Assembly: GCA_964549445.1 (NCBI GenBank) | Contig: CAZJVS010000023.1 | Location: 1 to 64,000 of the forward strand | Reading direction: 5' to 3' | From: SpSt-539 sp964549445 | GTDB taxonomy: Bacteria; Planctomycetota; Phycisphaerae; UBA1845; UTPLA1 | DNA: 64,000 nt | Part shown: one piece after another, positions 45,017 to 53,348 of the stretch | Layout: each line of letters starts with the position of its first letter | Position numbering within the stretch: the stretch's first letter is position 1 | The notes under the pieces: model-generated | What the model saw: only the letters and a program-made list of their open reading frames with translations | What the model was told of the DNA's origin: nothing | Databases searched by the model: none | Program-made: the position numbers and the translations under genes

Positions 45017-45637
45017 CTACGGCAGCGGTCCCGATTTCTCGGATCGATCAGTTCGCGCCGACCGAATGTGACTTGAATAGTACGCCCGGAGGTGTGCGGT
45101 CAATTCCGCTTCCGACTTCGGATCGAGGTCAAACCGCTCGTGAAGTTCGGCAATCGCTTGCGCATCCGTCCATCCGCAGTGCTTCATCCGGTACGCCGCC
45201 GTCGCCGCGTTCGATCGCTGCTTCCCCGCTGAGCAATGCACGTAGACCGCTCCGTTCTTCATCTCCTCGGCGATCCGATCGGCCGCCGCGTCAAGCACTT
45301 CGAAATCGCCCCGGCCATCCCCCGGCATCGGATACTCGCTGAGCCGCAACCCAAGTCCGGTCGCCGCCCGCGCTTCTTCCGCAGATCGACCGCCCGCCCC
45401 GCCTTCGTGCATCAGGCTCACAACCGATCGCACGCCGACGCTGTTCGCCAGCCAACGCAATTCGGCCTCGTCCGGATATCCCCCGCGATACAGCCGCCCC
45501 GCCTCGACATCCGCAAATCGCCGCGGAGCTCGATCCAGCGTCCCCGGAAGCAGCACAACGCACGCCATCCCCCCCGCCGACGCCAGAGCAAATGCGCAAG
45601 CCCACCAGGCAACCCGATCGTGTCGCTCTCGATTCAT
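45017..45637 (-). CDS. Membrane-anchored Cys-based (PTP/DSP-like) phosphatase
   Basis: 206 residues. An N-terminal anchor (WWACAFALASAGGMACVVLL) precedes a dual-specificity phosphatase fold: LYRGGYPDEAELRWL, a VRSVVSLMHEGG strand, and the active loop HCSAGKQRS with C135 and R141. A candidate general acid is D107 in YPMPGDGRG. It probably removes phosphate from Tyr or Ser/Thr of proteins, possibly opposing the kinases of this window; that pairing is speculative. It lies 18 nt after the LOG-family gene and is convergent with lexA. Confidence 0.82.
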   Translation of the reverse strand: MNRERHDRVAWWACAFALASAGGMACVVLLPGTLDRAPRRFADVEAGRLYRGGYPDEAELRWLANSVGVRSVVSLMHEGGAGGRSAEEARAATGLGLRLSEYPMPGDGRGDFEVLDAAADRIAEEMKNGAVYVHCSAGKQRSNAATAAYRMKHCGWTDAQAIAELHERFDLDPKSEAELTAHLRAYYSSHIRSARTDRSEKSGPLP

Positions 45638-45655
45638 GAGGATGGCTGCCGCAAT

Positions 45656-46726
45656 CTAGCGCCGCGCGCCCGCCGTTTCCGCCATCGCCGGACGCGCCCC
45701 GGATCCAAGATCGTGACCGTTGATCAAATCGACGATCTGCCGCATTCGGCCATGACTTCGCCGGTTGAATCGCATGGCGATTCGAGGCAAGTGCGGCACA
45801 TCATCCGCTTCCTCGCTGAACGCCGAGACCGCCTCGATCTTCCCGCCCTCGAGAATCTCGTGAAACTCATCGTTCATGCGTTGAATCACCGCCGCTGGCA
45901 GCGGTTCCAGCATCCGCAGCACAAGCTGATCCCGAACGTACCGCTGCGAGTGATACCGCCGATAAAACCGCACGACCTCTTGAACCGCTGTCTCAACGTC
46001 GTCCGTCAACCGGAACAAGTTCATGTCTTCCGGGCTGATCATGTTCGTCCGTAGCAGTTCCGCCTGGACATACGTCCGCCAGTGCTGCCAGTACGTCCCG
46101 CCCGGCGCATCGACCATGACGATCGGGATCAAATCGGCCTTGCCCGTCTGCACCAGCGTCATCGCCTCGAATCCCTCGTCCTGCGTCCCAAATCCGCCCG
46201 GGAACAGCGCCACCGCTGATGCCTCCTTGAGGAACATCAGCTTCCGCGTGAAGAAATACTTGAAGTTCACCAACTTCGGATCGTCCGCGATGATCGTGTT
46301 CGTCTTCTGCTCGAACGGCAGCCGGATCGCCACGCCGAAGCTCGCCTCGCGCCCCGCCCCGCCATGCCCCGCCTTCATGATCCCGTCGCCCGCCCCGGTG
46401 ATCACCATCCAGTTTTCCTGCCGAATCCGCTCGGCAAACTTCACCGCCTGCACATATTCCGGATGGTGCTCGGCCGTTCGACTCGATCCGAAAATGCTCA
46501 CCTTTCGCGTGTTGCGAAACGGCCCGAAGATCTTGAACGCGTACCGCAATTCGCCCAGCGCCTGGTTCAGCAGCTTGAGCTCGCCCCGATTCGCACCGTC
46601 CCGCGCCAACCGGCACACGGTCGTAATCATCGACCCCATCAGGTCCGCATTGGCGCCCGGCGCAAATCGCTCGACAAACTCGATAATCGCGGCGTCACGT
46701 TCGGCGCGACGTACATCCTCATCCAT
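45656..46726 (-). CDS. LOG family protein (Rossmann-like nucleotide-binding)
   Basis: 356 residues from the ATG at 46726. The middle carries KVSIFGSSRT, the GAGDGIMKAGHGGAG loop and the signature PGGFGTQDEGFEAM typical of LOG/lysine decarboxylase-like proteins, some of which hydrolyse cytokinin nucleotide 5'-monophosphates. N- and C-terminal extensions make it longer than the minimal 180-residue LOG. No Shine-Dalgarno precedes the ATG; a GTG at 46801, 8 nt after a perfect TATAAT, could be a leaderless start, but the DNA between looks non-coding. Substrate here is unknown. Confidence 0.82.
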   Translation of the reverse strand: MDEDVRRAERDAAIIEFVERFAPGANADLMGSMITTVCRLARDGANRGELKLLNQALGELRYAFKIFGPFRNTRKVSIFGSSRTAEHHPEYVQAVKFAERIRQENWMVITGAGDGIMKAGHGGAGREASFGVAIRLPFEQKTNTIIADDPKLVNFKYFFTRKLMFLKEASAVALFPGGFGTQDEGFEAMTLVQTGKADLIPIVMVDAPGGTYWQHWRTYVQAELLRTNMISPEDMNLFRLTDDVETAVQEVVRFYRRYHSQRYVRDQLVLRMLEPLPAAVIQRMNDEFHEILEGGKIEAVSAFSEEADDVPHLPRIAMRFNRRSHGRMRQIVDLINGHDLGSGARPAMAETAGARR

Positions 46727-46809
46727 GTTGCAAATCCAATCCGGTCGGAAAGAACAGTCCTGACAATGTGCGGGCCGGACGACCGGTCCGGCCCTGCCCA
46801 CAACCTGCC

Positions 46810-46815
46810 ATTATA
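46810..46815 (-). promoter_or_regulatory. -10 box (TATAAT) for the LOG-family gene
   Basis: Perfect TATAAT on the minus strand, 83 nt before the chosen ATG of the LOG gene and 8 nt before an in-frame GTG. Confidence 0.45.
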
Positions 46816-46864
46816 AGCGATCGGGCCCCGGCGGCGTTAAGCGACCCCGGTGCGACTCGAATGG

Positions 46865-49729
46865 CTATTCCTTATCCGGCGCATCCGATTCGCGCTCGTC
46901 CTTCTCGCCCGCCGGCGGCTTCTCTTCCTTGTCCGATGCCTTGATCACCGTCACCGGGGCGATCTTCTCCAAGTCGCCCTTGAGCTTGTCCGCCTCGCCG
47001 ACGATCACGATCGTCAACTTGTCGCGATGAATCAGCTTGTTCGCCGTGTCGAGCACGTCGTCGCCGCTCGTCTTTCGAATTCCATCGAGATACTTTGACA
47101 GGTAATCCTTCGGAAGCTTGCATTGCTCGATCAGCCACAGATCGCTGATCGTGCCCTGCGGCGTCTCCCGGTCGCCTGCGAACTTGCCGACCAGGTACGA
47201 CCGCGAATCGTCGACCTCCTGCGGTTCCGCCGGCGACGCCTTGATCTTGTCAATCTCATTCAACAGGGTCTTAAGCGCCTCAACCGTGCTCGGCGTTTTC
47301 GTAAACGTGCTGACGCCGAATCGCCCCGCGAATCGGTCCGCGCTCAGCCCGCCCCGCGCGCCGTACGTCAGTCCTTTCTCGATCCGAATCGCCTTGTTCA
47401 GCCGGCTGTTGAAGCCGCCGCCGAGAATCTGCGAGAGCACGAGGCTCTTGAAGTAGTCCGGATTGTCCCGCGTGATCCCGACGTGCCCGACCCGGATCTG
47501 GCTCTGCACCGAGCCCGGCCGATCGACGAGGAATATCTCCGTCCCCTTCGGCGCCGGAATCGCCGCCAGCTTGCTCTCCGGCCGCGCTCCACTCGCCTTC
47601 CAATCGCCAAAGTTCGCCTTCGCGACTTCAAACGCCTTGGCCGGATCGACATCGCCCGCGATATACAAGACGCAACCGTCCGGCCGCACGTGGGACTTCC
47701 ACCACGCCGCGCAGTCATCGGGCTTTAACGATCGCACATCCTCCATCTCGCCCGTCGCCGTCCGCGAGTACGGATGCGACCCGAACAGCCGCTGCCGAAA
47801 CTCGCGCTCAGCAAGATACTCCGGCTGCTTCGTCGAAATCATCAACCCCAGAGACGTTTGCTTCTGCAAGACGTCGAATTCGTCCTTGACGAACCTCGGC
47901 GTCCGCACGACCTCCGCCATTAGCTTCATGGCCAGCGGAAACTTATCGCTCACGCACGACGCATTCACCGTCGCGTTGTCGAGCGAAGCATTTCCGCCGA
48001 GGCTGATCGCGTTGAACTCCAGCTCCTCCGCCATCTGCTCGGCCGTATGCGCCTCCGACCCCTTCGTGATCAGTCCCGCAGCCAGTGACGCCGTTCCGGG
48101 GTGTTGCTCCGTCCACGCCCCATCCAGTACACCGAGCGTCATGGACACAAACGGCACTTCGTGGTTCGGAATCACCACAACCTTCAAACCGTTCTCGAGT
48201 ACCTTTTCCTCGAACACCGCCTGCGGAACTGCGTCCAGCAGCTTTGCGATCGGCGGTTTCGCCGCCACACCACTCGGCCGCTTCAAGTCGGCCCGCACGC
48301 CGCCGCGCTTTGCGATGCGATTCTCCGCCGGTTTCGTCGCCGGCGCAGCTCCCTCATCGACATCGCCTTCCTTCGACCCGCCCCCGACCAGCGAGCCCAG
48401 CACGCTTCCGAACTGCGGCTCGATGCGCACCTCCGTCTCGTTCTCCTTGGTCAGGTACTTCTTCGCCACGCGCAGCAGATCGTCGGTGGTCACCGCCCGA
48501 ATCTCGTCCAAGTGCTTGTTCGCCTTCTCCGCATCGCCTTCGATGGCCTGGTATTCACCCAGCAACCGCGCCTTGCTCGCGACCGATAGCGCCTGCGTCA
48601 CCTCCTGCCGCATGAGCTGGTTCTTCACCTTCTCAAGCTCGCGCGCCGTCACCGGCTCTTTCTTCACCCGCTCGATGTGCTCGCGAATCGTCTTCAGCAC
48701 CTTCTTCTGATTCCCCCACGGCATGAGTACGGCCCCGGCGCCGCACAGCCCGTCGTCTTCAAAATTGAACAGTCCCGCCACTCCCGCCTGCGCCGTCTTC
48801 TGCTTCTTGACGAGATCGTCGTAAATGCGGCTGGACTCACCGCCACCGAGAATACTCATCAACATGTCCAGGGCCAGCTCGTCCTTGTCGCCCTTGGGCA
48901 CAGCGCGATAGACGTATCCCACGATGGGCACCGGCCCCTTCTTCTCCGGGATCTTGAGCTTTCGCGACGCGGTCTGCGGCGGCTCTTTCACCGTGATCCG
49001 CGGCGGCTCCGGCGCCTTCGGAATCCAACCGAAACACTTCTCGGCCAGCTTCTGCGCCTCGTCGTTCTTGATGTCCCCGGCGATGACCAGCGTCGCGTTG
49101 TTCGGCACGTAAAACTTGTCCCAAAACGCCTGCAACTCATCGATCGTCGCCGCCCGCAGGTGCGGAATCGACCCGATCGGCGACCATCGATAGGGATGCT
49201 TCGAGAACATGAACGCAAGCAGCTTCTCCGGCACCATTCCGTACGGAGCGTTCAACGAGCGCAGCCGTCGCTCCTCCTCGACGACCGCTCGTTCCTTGTA
49301 GAAGCTCTCGTCATCGATCTTGAGAAACGCCATCCGCTCGGCCTCGAGCCACAGCGCCATCTCAAGCTGATTCGCCGGCAGTTCGTTGATGTATGTCGTG
49401 TTGTCAAAGGCCGTGAATGCGTTGCAATCCCCGCCCGTCCGCCGGATGTAGCTGAAATGCTCCTCCGGCCCCAGCACATCGGTCCCGCGAAACATCATGT
49501 GCTCAAACATGTGCGCGAAACCCTGCCGGTTCGGATCCTCATCCTTCGAGCCGACGTGGTACCAGACCTGTACCGCTACCACCGGACACGAGTGATCCTC
49601 CAGCGTGATCACCGTCAGCCCGTTCGGCAGCACCTTCTTCTCAAAGTCGTATTGCCGGCCCGCCGCCGATACTTCGGTCGCCAAGACCAGCCCGAGTGTC
49701 AAACAAACCATCTTTCCAATCGATTTCAT
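46865..49729 (-). CDS. Tandem M16 family metallopeptidase (insulinase-like)
   Basis: 954 residues with signal peptide (VCLTLGLVLATEVSA). Two M16 halves are joined. The N-terminal half has the inverted zinc motif HMFEH (H73, E76, H77) and a downstream Glu in the RAVVEEERR region. The C-terminal half starts near residue 540 (VLENGLKVVVIPNHEVP) but has lost the HxxEH, so it is probably a non-catalytic partner domain. GAGGAG lies before the ATG. It is likely periplasmic and degrades peptides. The C-terminal end is charged (KEEKPPAGEKDERESD). Confidence 0.9.
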   Translation of the reverse strand: MKSIGKMVCLTLGLVLATEVSAAGRQYDFEKKVLPNGLTVITLEDHSCPVVAVQVWYHVGSKDEDPNRQGFAHMFEHMMFRGTDVLGPEEHFSYIRRTGGDCNAFTAFDNTTYINELPANQLEMALWLEAERMAFLKIDDESFYKERAVVEEERRLRSLNAPYGMVPEKLLAFMFSKHPYRWSPIGSIPHLRAATIDELQAFWDKFYVPNNATLVIAGDIKNDEAQKLAEKCFGWIPKAPEPPRITVKEPPQTASRKLKIPEKKGPVPIVGYVYRAVPKGDKDELALDMLMSILGGGESSRIYDDLVKKQKTAQAGVAGLFNFEDDGLCGAGAVLMPWGNQKKVLKTIREHIERVKKEPVTARELEKVKNQLMRQEVTQALSVASKARLLGEYQAIEGDAEKANKHLDEIRAVTTDDLLRVAKKYLTKENETEVRIEPQFGSVLGSLVGGGSKEGDVDEGAAPATKPAENRIAKRGGVRADLKRPSGVAAKPPIAKLLDAVPQAVFEEKVLENGLKVVVIPNHEVPFVSMTLGVLDGAWTEQHPGTASLAAGLITKGSEAHTAEQMAEELEFNAISLGGNASLDNATVNASCVSDKFPLAMKLMAEVVRTPRFVKDEFDVLQKQTSLGLMISTKQPEYLAEREFRQRLFGSHPYSRTATGEMEDVRSLKPDDCAAWWKSHVRPDGCVLYIAGDVDPAKAFEVAKANFGDWKASGARPESKLAAIPAPKGTEIFLVDRPGSVQSQIRVGHVGITRDNPDYFKSLVLSQILGGGFNSRLNKAIRIEKGLTYGARGGLSADRFAGRFGVSTFTKTPSTVEALKTLLNEIDKIKASPAEPQEVDDSRSYLVGKFAGDRETPQGTISDLWLIEQCKLPKDYLSKYLDGIRKTSGDDVLDTANKLIHRDKLTIVIVGEADKLKGDLEKIAPVTVIKASDKEEKPPAGEKDERESDAPDKE

Positions 49730-49786
49730 GAATAGCTCCTCAATCGCAATCCGGTAGACTAACCGCGATTGCGCTTAAGACATAAC

Positions 49787-49827
49787 GGCCGCGCCGGGCG
49801 GCTCCTTCGGAACTGCCTGGCGCGGCC
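49787..49827. other. Very strong hairpin with C(UUCG)G loop
   Basis: GGCCGCGCC pairs perfectly with GGCGCGGCC; further inner pairs reach a CTTCGG tetraloop. It lies between the trypsin-like gene and the M16 gene, both on the minus strand. On that strand a T-run lies before, not after, the hairpin, so it is not a canonical intrinsic terminator but could still slow polymerase or stabilise a 3' end. Confidence 0.5.
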
Positions 49828-49858
49828 ATGAAAAAAAGCGAAGTTTGGGTTCTTGCCT

Positions 49859-51256
49859 CTAGCGGCGGCGAAGCCTCCACGCGACGCCGACGCCCACCAG
49901 CAGAAGCGTCGCCGGCTCCGGGACATTCAGCAAGTACACCGATATGGTCTGCGCCCCGGGGAACGCCGTCAGATCGAGATTCATCGATCGCGTAAACCAC
50001 TGATCGATGTTCGCAACGGCCGACGTCGCAAGCCCATTCCACACAAATGTCCCGTCCGGCATCCGCACGCCGAGATCGTCCAGCAATTGCAGACTGTTCC
50101 ACCGCTGATCGACGGTGATCTGGATGTTCCCGCCGCCATTCACCTGCAGATCGCGCTTCACCAGCGACGGCCCGCCGCCCACAAGTTGAATCTCGCCAAG
50201 CCCGGAATTCCCTTCGGTGTACAATTCCGCCGTCGTGTTGTCATTCATCCGGCCAATGGCGTTGAAATACCGCCAATTGCCGTTCGCCCCGATCGCACCA
50301 AATGTCGGGTGCGTCGCGCTCCCGTCATTCGCCATCGACCAGTTGCGCGGCAGCCCGTTCCCGCCTCGCTGATACTCGCCCGGATTCGGCGCCCCCGGCG
50401 GCTCAAAGTTATCAACGACCGCGCCGTTCAGCGTCAGCCGATCCCAGAAAATCGCAGGCTGCGTGTAGCTGTCCAGCCAGTTCACCTTCGCCTGTGTCTG
50501 AAGGTTGTTCGTGTTGTCGACGGTATTCGCCCTCCCGATCCCCGCCTGCGTCCCATCGCACGGAAGAAATCCATCCGTCGTGTTCGTCGCGCCCGTGTGA
50601 ATCGCCGCGATTCGTCCGCCCCGAAGGAACGGCCCGCCTGAGTCGCCGCCGCACGTCTTCGGACCCGCCGCCACCGTGTTCCATGTCGCGAGCCCAGCCG
50701 CATTGCCGGCGATCGTAAAATCGCTTTGCCGCTTCGTTCCGTACGCGCTCGCGTTGCCCGTTCCGAATCCAACGATGGTCGGCGTGTCGTTCGCCGCCAG
50801 CGATGTCGTCCGGGCCAGTGACAACGCCGTTACGCCCGTGAACGCCGCGGGCGCGTTGAAGTAACGCTGAAACGAAACGTCGCCGTTCGTCAGGTCGCCG
50901 TCCTGCACCCAATCCGGATATCGCCGAATCGCGTCCGACGTTAGGGTCGCCCCGCCCCCGTTGATCTGAAACTTCCCGTCCGTGTTGCCGTAGACCGTCC
51001 CCTGGAACGGAAACGAGCAATGCCCCGCGGTGACGACAAAGCCGTTCGGTGTCGCAAGACTCAGCCGATTCTCGAGAATCGAGCCGGTACAATTGAACGA
51101 ACCGCCATTCTTACCAACCTTGCCAACCGCCGGATGCGTGCCGTTGGCAATCGTCGCATCCGGATTAATGTATATCGCCAGCGCGCTCCCGCCGCCGAAT
51201 CCGGCAACGATGAACGAAATGACGACCAGGCGCGACAAGACTCGTGCGTGCTTCAT
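49859..51256 (-). CDS. Trypsin-like serine protease with PEP-CTERM sorting signal
   Basis: 465 residues. Signal peptide (RLVVISFIVAGFGGGSALA), then an S1 protease domain with the triad H79 (VVTAGHC), D126 (NGDVSFQ) and S206 (CGGDSGGPF). Residues 265-435 form a beta-rich domain of unknown type. The C-terminus is a PEP-CTERM signal: VPEPATLL, a hydrophobic span and RRR. PEP-CTERM proteins are processed by exosortase and exported, often with exopolysaccharide. GGGAGGGAAG precedes the ATG. No exosortase gene is in the window. Confidence 0.92.
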   Translation of the reverse strand: MKHARVLSRLVVISFIVAGFGGGSALAIYINPDATIANGTHPAVGKVGKNGGSFNCTGSILENRLSLATPNGFVVTAGHCSFPFQGTVYGNTDGKFQINGGGATLTSDAIRRYPDWVQDGDLTNGDVSFQRYFNAPAAFTGVTALSLARTTSLAANDTPTIVGFGTGNASAYGTKRQSDFTIAGNAAGLATWNTVAAGPKTCGGDSGGPFLRGGRIAAIHTGATNTTDGFLPCDGTQAGIGRANTVDNTNNLQTQAKVNWLDSYTQPAIFWDRLTLNGAVVDNFEPPGAPNPGEYQRGGNGLPRNWSMANDGSATHPTFGAIGANGNWRYFNAIGRMNDNTTAELYTEGNSGLGEIQLVGGGPSLVKRDLQVNGGGNIQITVDQRWNSLQLLDDLGVRMPDGTFVWNGLATSAVANIDQWFTRSMNLDLTAFPGAQTISVYLLNVPEPATLLLVGVGVAWRLRRR

Positions 51257-51382
51257 GAGCTTCCCTCCCGAGGTTGACTTGGACCGCGGATCTGAAACGA
51301 GGCGATGAATCCGCCAATTCCGGCCATTTCACCAAAACCGCCGGGCTGAAGTCAATCGAATTGTCGAATGTGAATCGCGCGC

Positions 51383-53242
51383 CTAACTCGCGCCACCGCC
51401 GGGCGTTGCATGCCGGCGCCGCCGCTCAATATGAATCATCAGGATGCTGATATCCGCTGGACTGATCCCGCTGATCCGCAGCGCCTGGCCGATGCTCCGC
51501 GGCCCCACCCGCGAAAACTTGTCGCGGGCCTCGTGCCGCAGGTGCGGCACGCCGCGAAAATCAAACCCCTCGGGAATGCCGTGATCCTCCAATCGCCGGA
51601 AGCGCTCCACCTGCCGCCCCTGACGACGCACATATCCGGCATACTTCAATTGTGTCGCAGCCGATCGCACCGCCGCCCGCACGAAGTCATCGTCCGCCTC
51701 GCCCAGACCGGCCGCAACGACGCACTCGCGCAATCCCGGATGACAAAGCGAATCCGCATCCGAGTCCGCCAGCACGTCGGCCAGCGGTCGACTCTGCACG
51801 CGCCCCGATCCAACCAATCCGCCGACCGCCGCCGCGATCTCCCGCTTCCGCTCAAACCGCGACCACCGCGCATTATCGACCAATCCGACCTCGCGCCCCA
51901 ACGGCGTCAACCGCTCGTCCGCATTGTCGCTTCGCAGCAGCAATCGATACTCCGCCCGCGACGTGAACATCCGATAGGGCTCATCCACGCTCTTGGTCAC
52001 AAGGTCGTCGATCATCACCCCGATGTAACTGCCGTCGCGCCGCAGCACGATCGGCTCGCGCCCCTGCACCATCCGCGACGCGTTGATCCCGGCGACGATG
52101 CCCTGCCCCGCCGCCTCCTCATATCCGCTCGTCCCGTTGATCTGACCCGCCAGGAACAGCCCCGGCACGCACTTTGTCTGCAACGTCGCGTCGATCTGGT
52201 GCGGCGGCACGAAGTCATACTCAACCGCATATCCCCACTGCATGATCCGCGCGTTCTCAAGCCCCCGGATCGATCGAACCATCGGCTCCTGCACATCCGG
52301 CGGCAGCGAAGTGCTGATGCCGTTGCAGTAGATCCGATCGCTCTCATAGCCCTCCGGCTCAAGAAAAATCTGGTGTCGCTCTCGCTCCGCAAATCGCACC
52401 ACCTTGTCCTCAATGCTCGGACAGTAGCGCGGCCCGCGACTGGCGATCTGGCCCGAGTACATCGGTGCCCGATGCAAATTCTGGCGGATCATCTCGTGAC
52501 CCGCCGGGTTCGTGTACGTAATCCAGCAGCACACCTGCCGATTCTCGATCCGGTCATTCATGAACGAAAACGGCATCGGCTTCTCGTCGCCCGGCTGCTC
52601 CTCGAGCACGCCGTACTCGATCGAATCACGCGCGATCCGCGGCGGCGTGCCCGTCTTCAATCGCCCGAGCTCCAGTCCGAGCCGCCCAAGCGATCCGCTC
52701 AGCCCACCCGCCGACGGCTCACCAATCCGTCCGCCCTCCGTCTGCTGCTCGCCGCAATGCATCAGGGCCCGAAGAAACGTCCCGGTCGTGACGATCACCG
52801 CCCGGCTGTCGAGCACGCGCCCATCCGCCAGACGCACGCCGCGCACGCCCGACGCATCGCCCACGATCTCCTCGATCGCCCCCTCAACGATCGTCAGGTT
52901 CGGCGTCTCGGCCAGCAGCGCTTGCACGGCGCCGGCGTAGAGCTCCCGATCGCACTGCGCCCGCGGCGCCCAGACCGCCGGCCCCTTGCGCCGGTTTAAC
53001 ATGCGAAACTGGATCCCCGCCCGATCCGTCGCCAGCCCCATCAACCCGCCCAGCGCATCGACCTCGCAGACCATCTGCCCCTTGCCGATGCCTCCGATCG
53101 CCGGATTGCACGACATCCGCCCGATCGCATCGCGTCGAAACGTCACCAGCGCCGTCGGCACCCCGATGCGCGCAGCCGCCCATGCGGCCTCAGCACCCGC
53201 ATGCCCGCCGCCGATCACGATAATGTCAAACTTGTGACCCAT
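51383..53242 (-). CDS. mnmG: tRNA uridine 5-carboxymethylaminomethyl modification enzyme
   Basis: 619 residues, normal length. FAD loop IIVIGGGHAGAEAAWAAARIG, then SCNPAIGGIGKGQMVCEVDALGG, GTFLRALMHCG and GLFLAGQINGTSGYEEAAGQG, all MnmG (GidA) signatures. With MnmE it modifies the wobble uridine of several tRNAs, including tRNA-Gln(UUG), whose gene is in this window. The ATG has no Shine-Dalgarno, but TATACT ends 8 nt upstream, suggesting a leaderless mRNA. Confidence 0.97.
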   Translation of the reverse strand: MGHKFDIIVIGGGHAGAEAAWAAARIGVPTALVTFRRDAIGRMSCNPAIGGIGKGQMVCEVDALGGLMGLATDRAGIQFRMLNRRKGPAVWAPRAQCDRELYAGAVQALLAETPNLTIVEGAIEEIVGDASGVRGVRLADGRVLDSRAVIVTTGTFLRALMHCGEQQTEGGRIGEPSAGGLSGSLGRLGLELGRLKTGTPPRIARDSIEYGVLEEQPGDEKPMPFSFMNDRIENRQVCCWITYTNPAGHEMIRQNLHRAPMYSGQIASRGPRYCPSIEDKVVRFAERERHQIFLEPEGYESDRIYCNGISTSLPPDVQEPMVRSIRGLENARIMQWGYAVEYDFVPPHQIDATLQTKCVPGLFLAGQINGTSGYEEAAGQGIVAGINASRMVQGREPIVLRRDGSYIGVMIDDLVTKSVDEPYRMFTSRAEYRLLLRSDNADERLTPLGREVGLVDNARWSRFERKREIAAAVGGLVGSGRVQSRPLADVLADSDADSLCHPGLRECVVAAGLGEADDDFVRAAVRSAATQLKYAGYVRRQGRQVERFRRLEDHGIPEGFDFRGVPHLRHEARDKFSRVGPRSIGQALRISGISPADISILMIHIERRRRHATPGGGAS

Positions 53243-53250
53243 CAGCTTTC

Positions 53251-53256
53251 AGTATA
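53251..53256 (-). promoter_or_regulatory. -10 box (TATACT) for mnmG
   Basis: TATACT on the minus strand, 8 nt before the mnmG ATG, with no Shine-Dalgarno between. The -35 region is poor. Confidence 0.45.
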
Positions 53257-53286
53257 GAGCATGAGGCACGTCGGAGCGCAGCTCAG

Positions 53287-53324
53287 TAAAAAGCACGAGG
53301 CCCCTCGCACCCGCGAAGGGCCTC
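53287..53324 (-). terminator. Intrinsic terminator of the FG-GAP lipoprotein gene
   Basis: On the minus strand GAGGCCC pairs with GGGCCTC around a 14 nt loop, then GTGC and TTTTTA. It starts 24 nt after the stop of the upstream gene and separates it from mnmG. Confidence 0.75.
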
Positions 53325-53348
53325 GCCATCCATCTCCATGAACCGTTC

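Noticed and set aside
51410..52999. 529-residue plus-strand frame opposite mnmG
   Set aside because: Antisense to mnmG, compositionally biased, with no recognisable motif.
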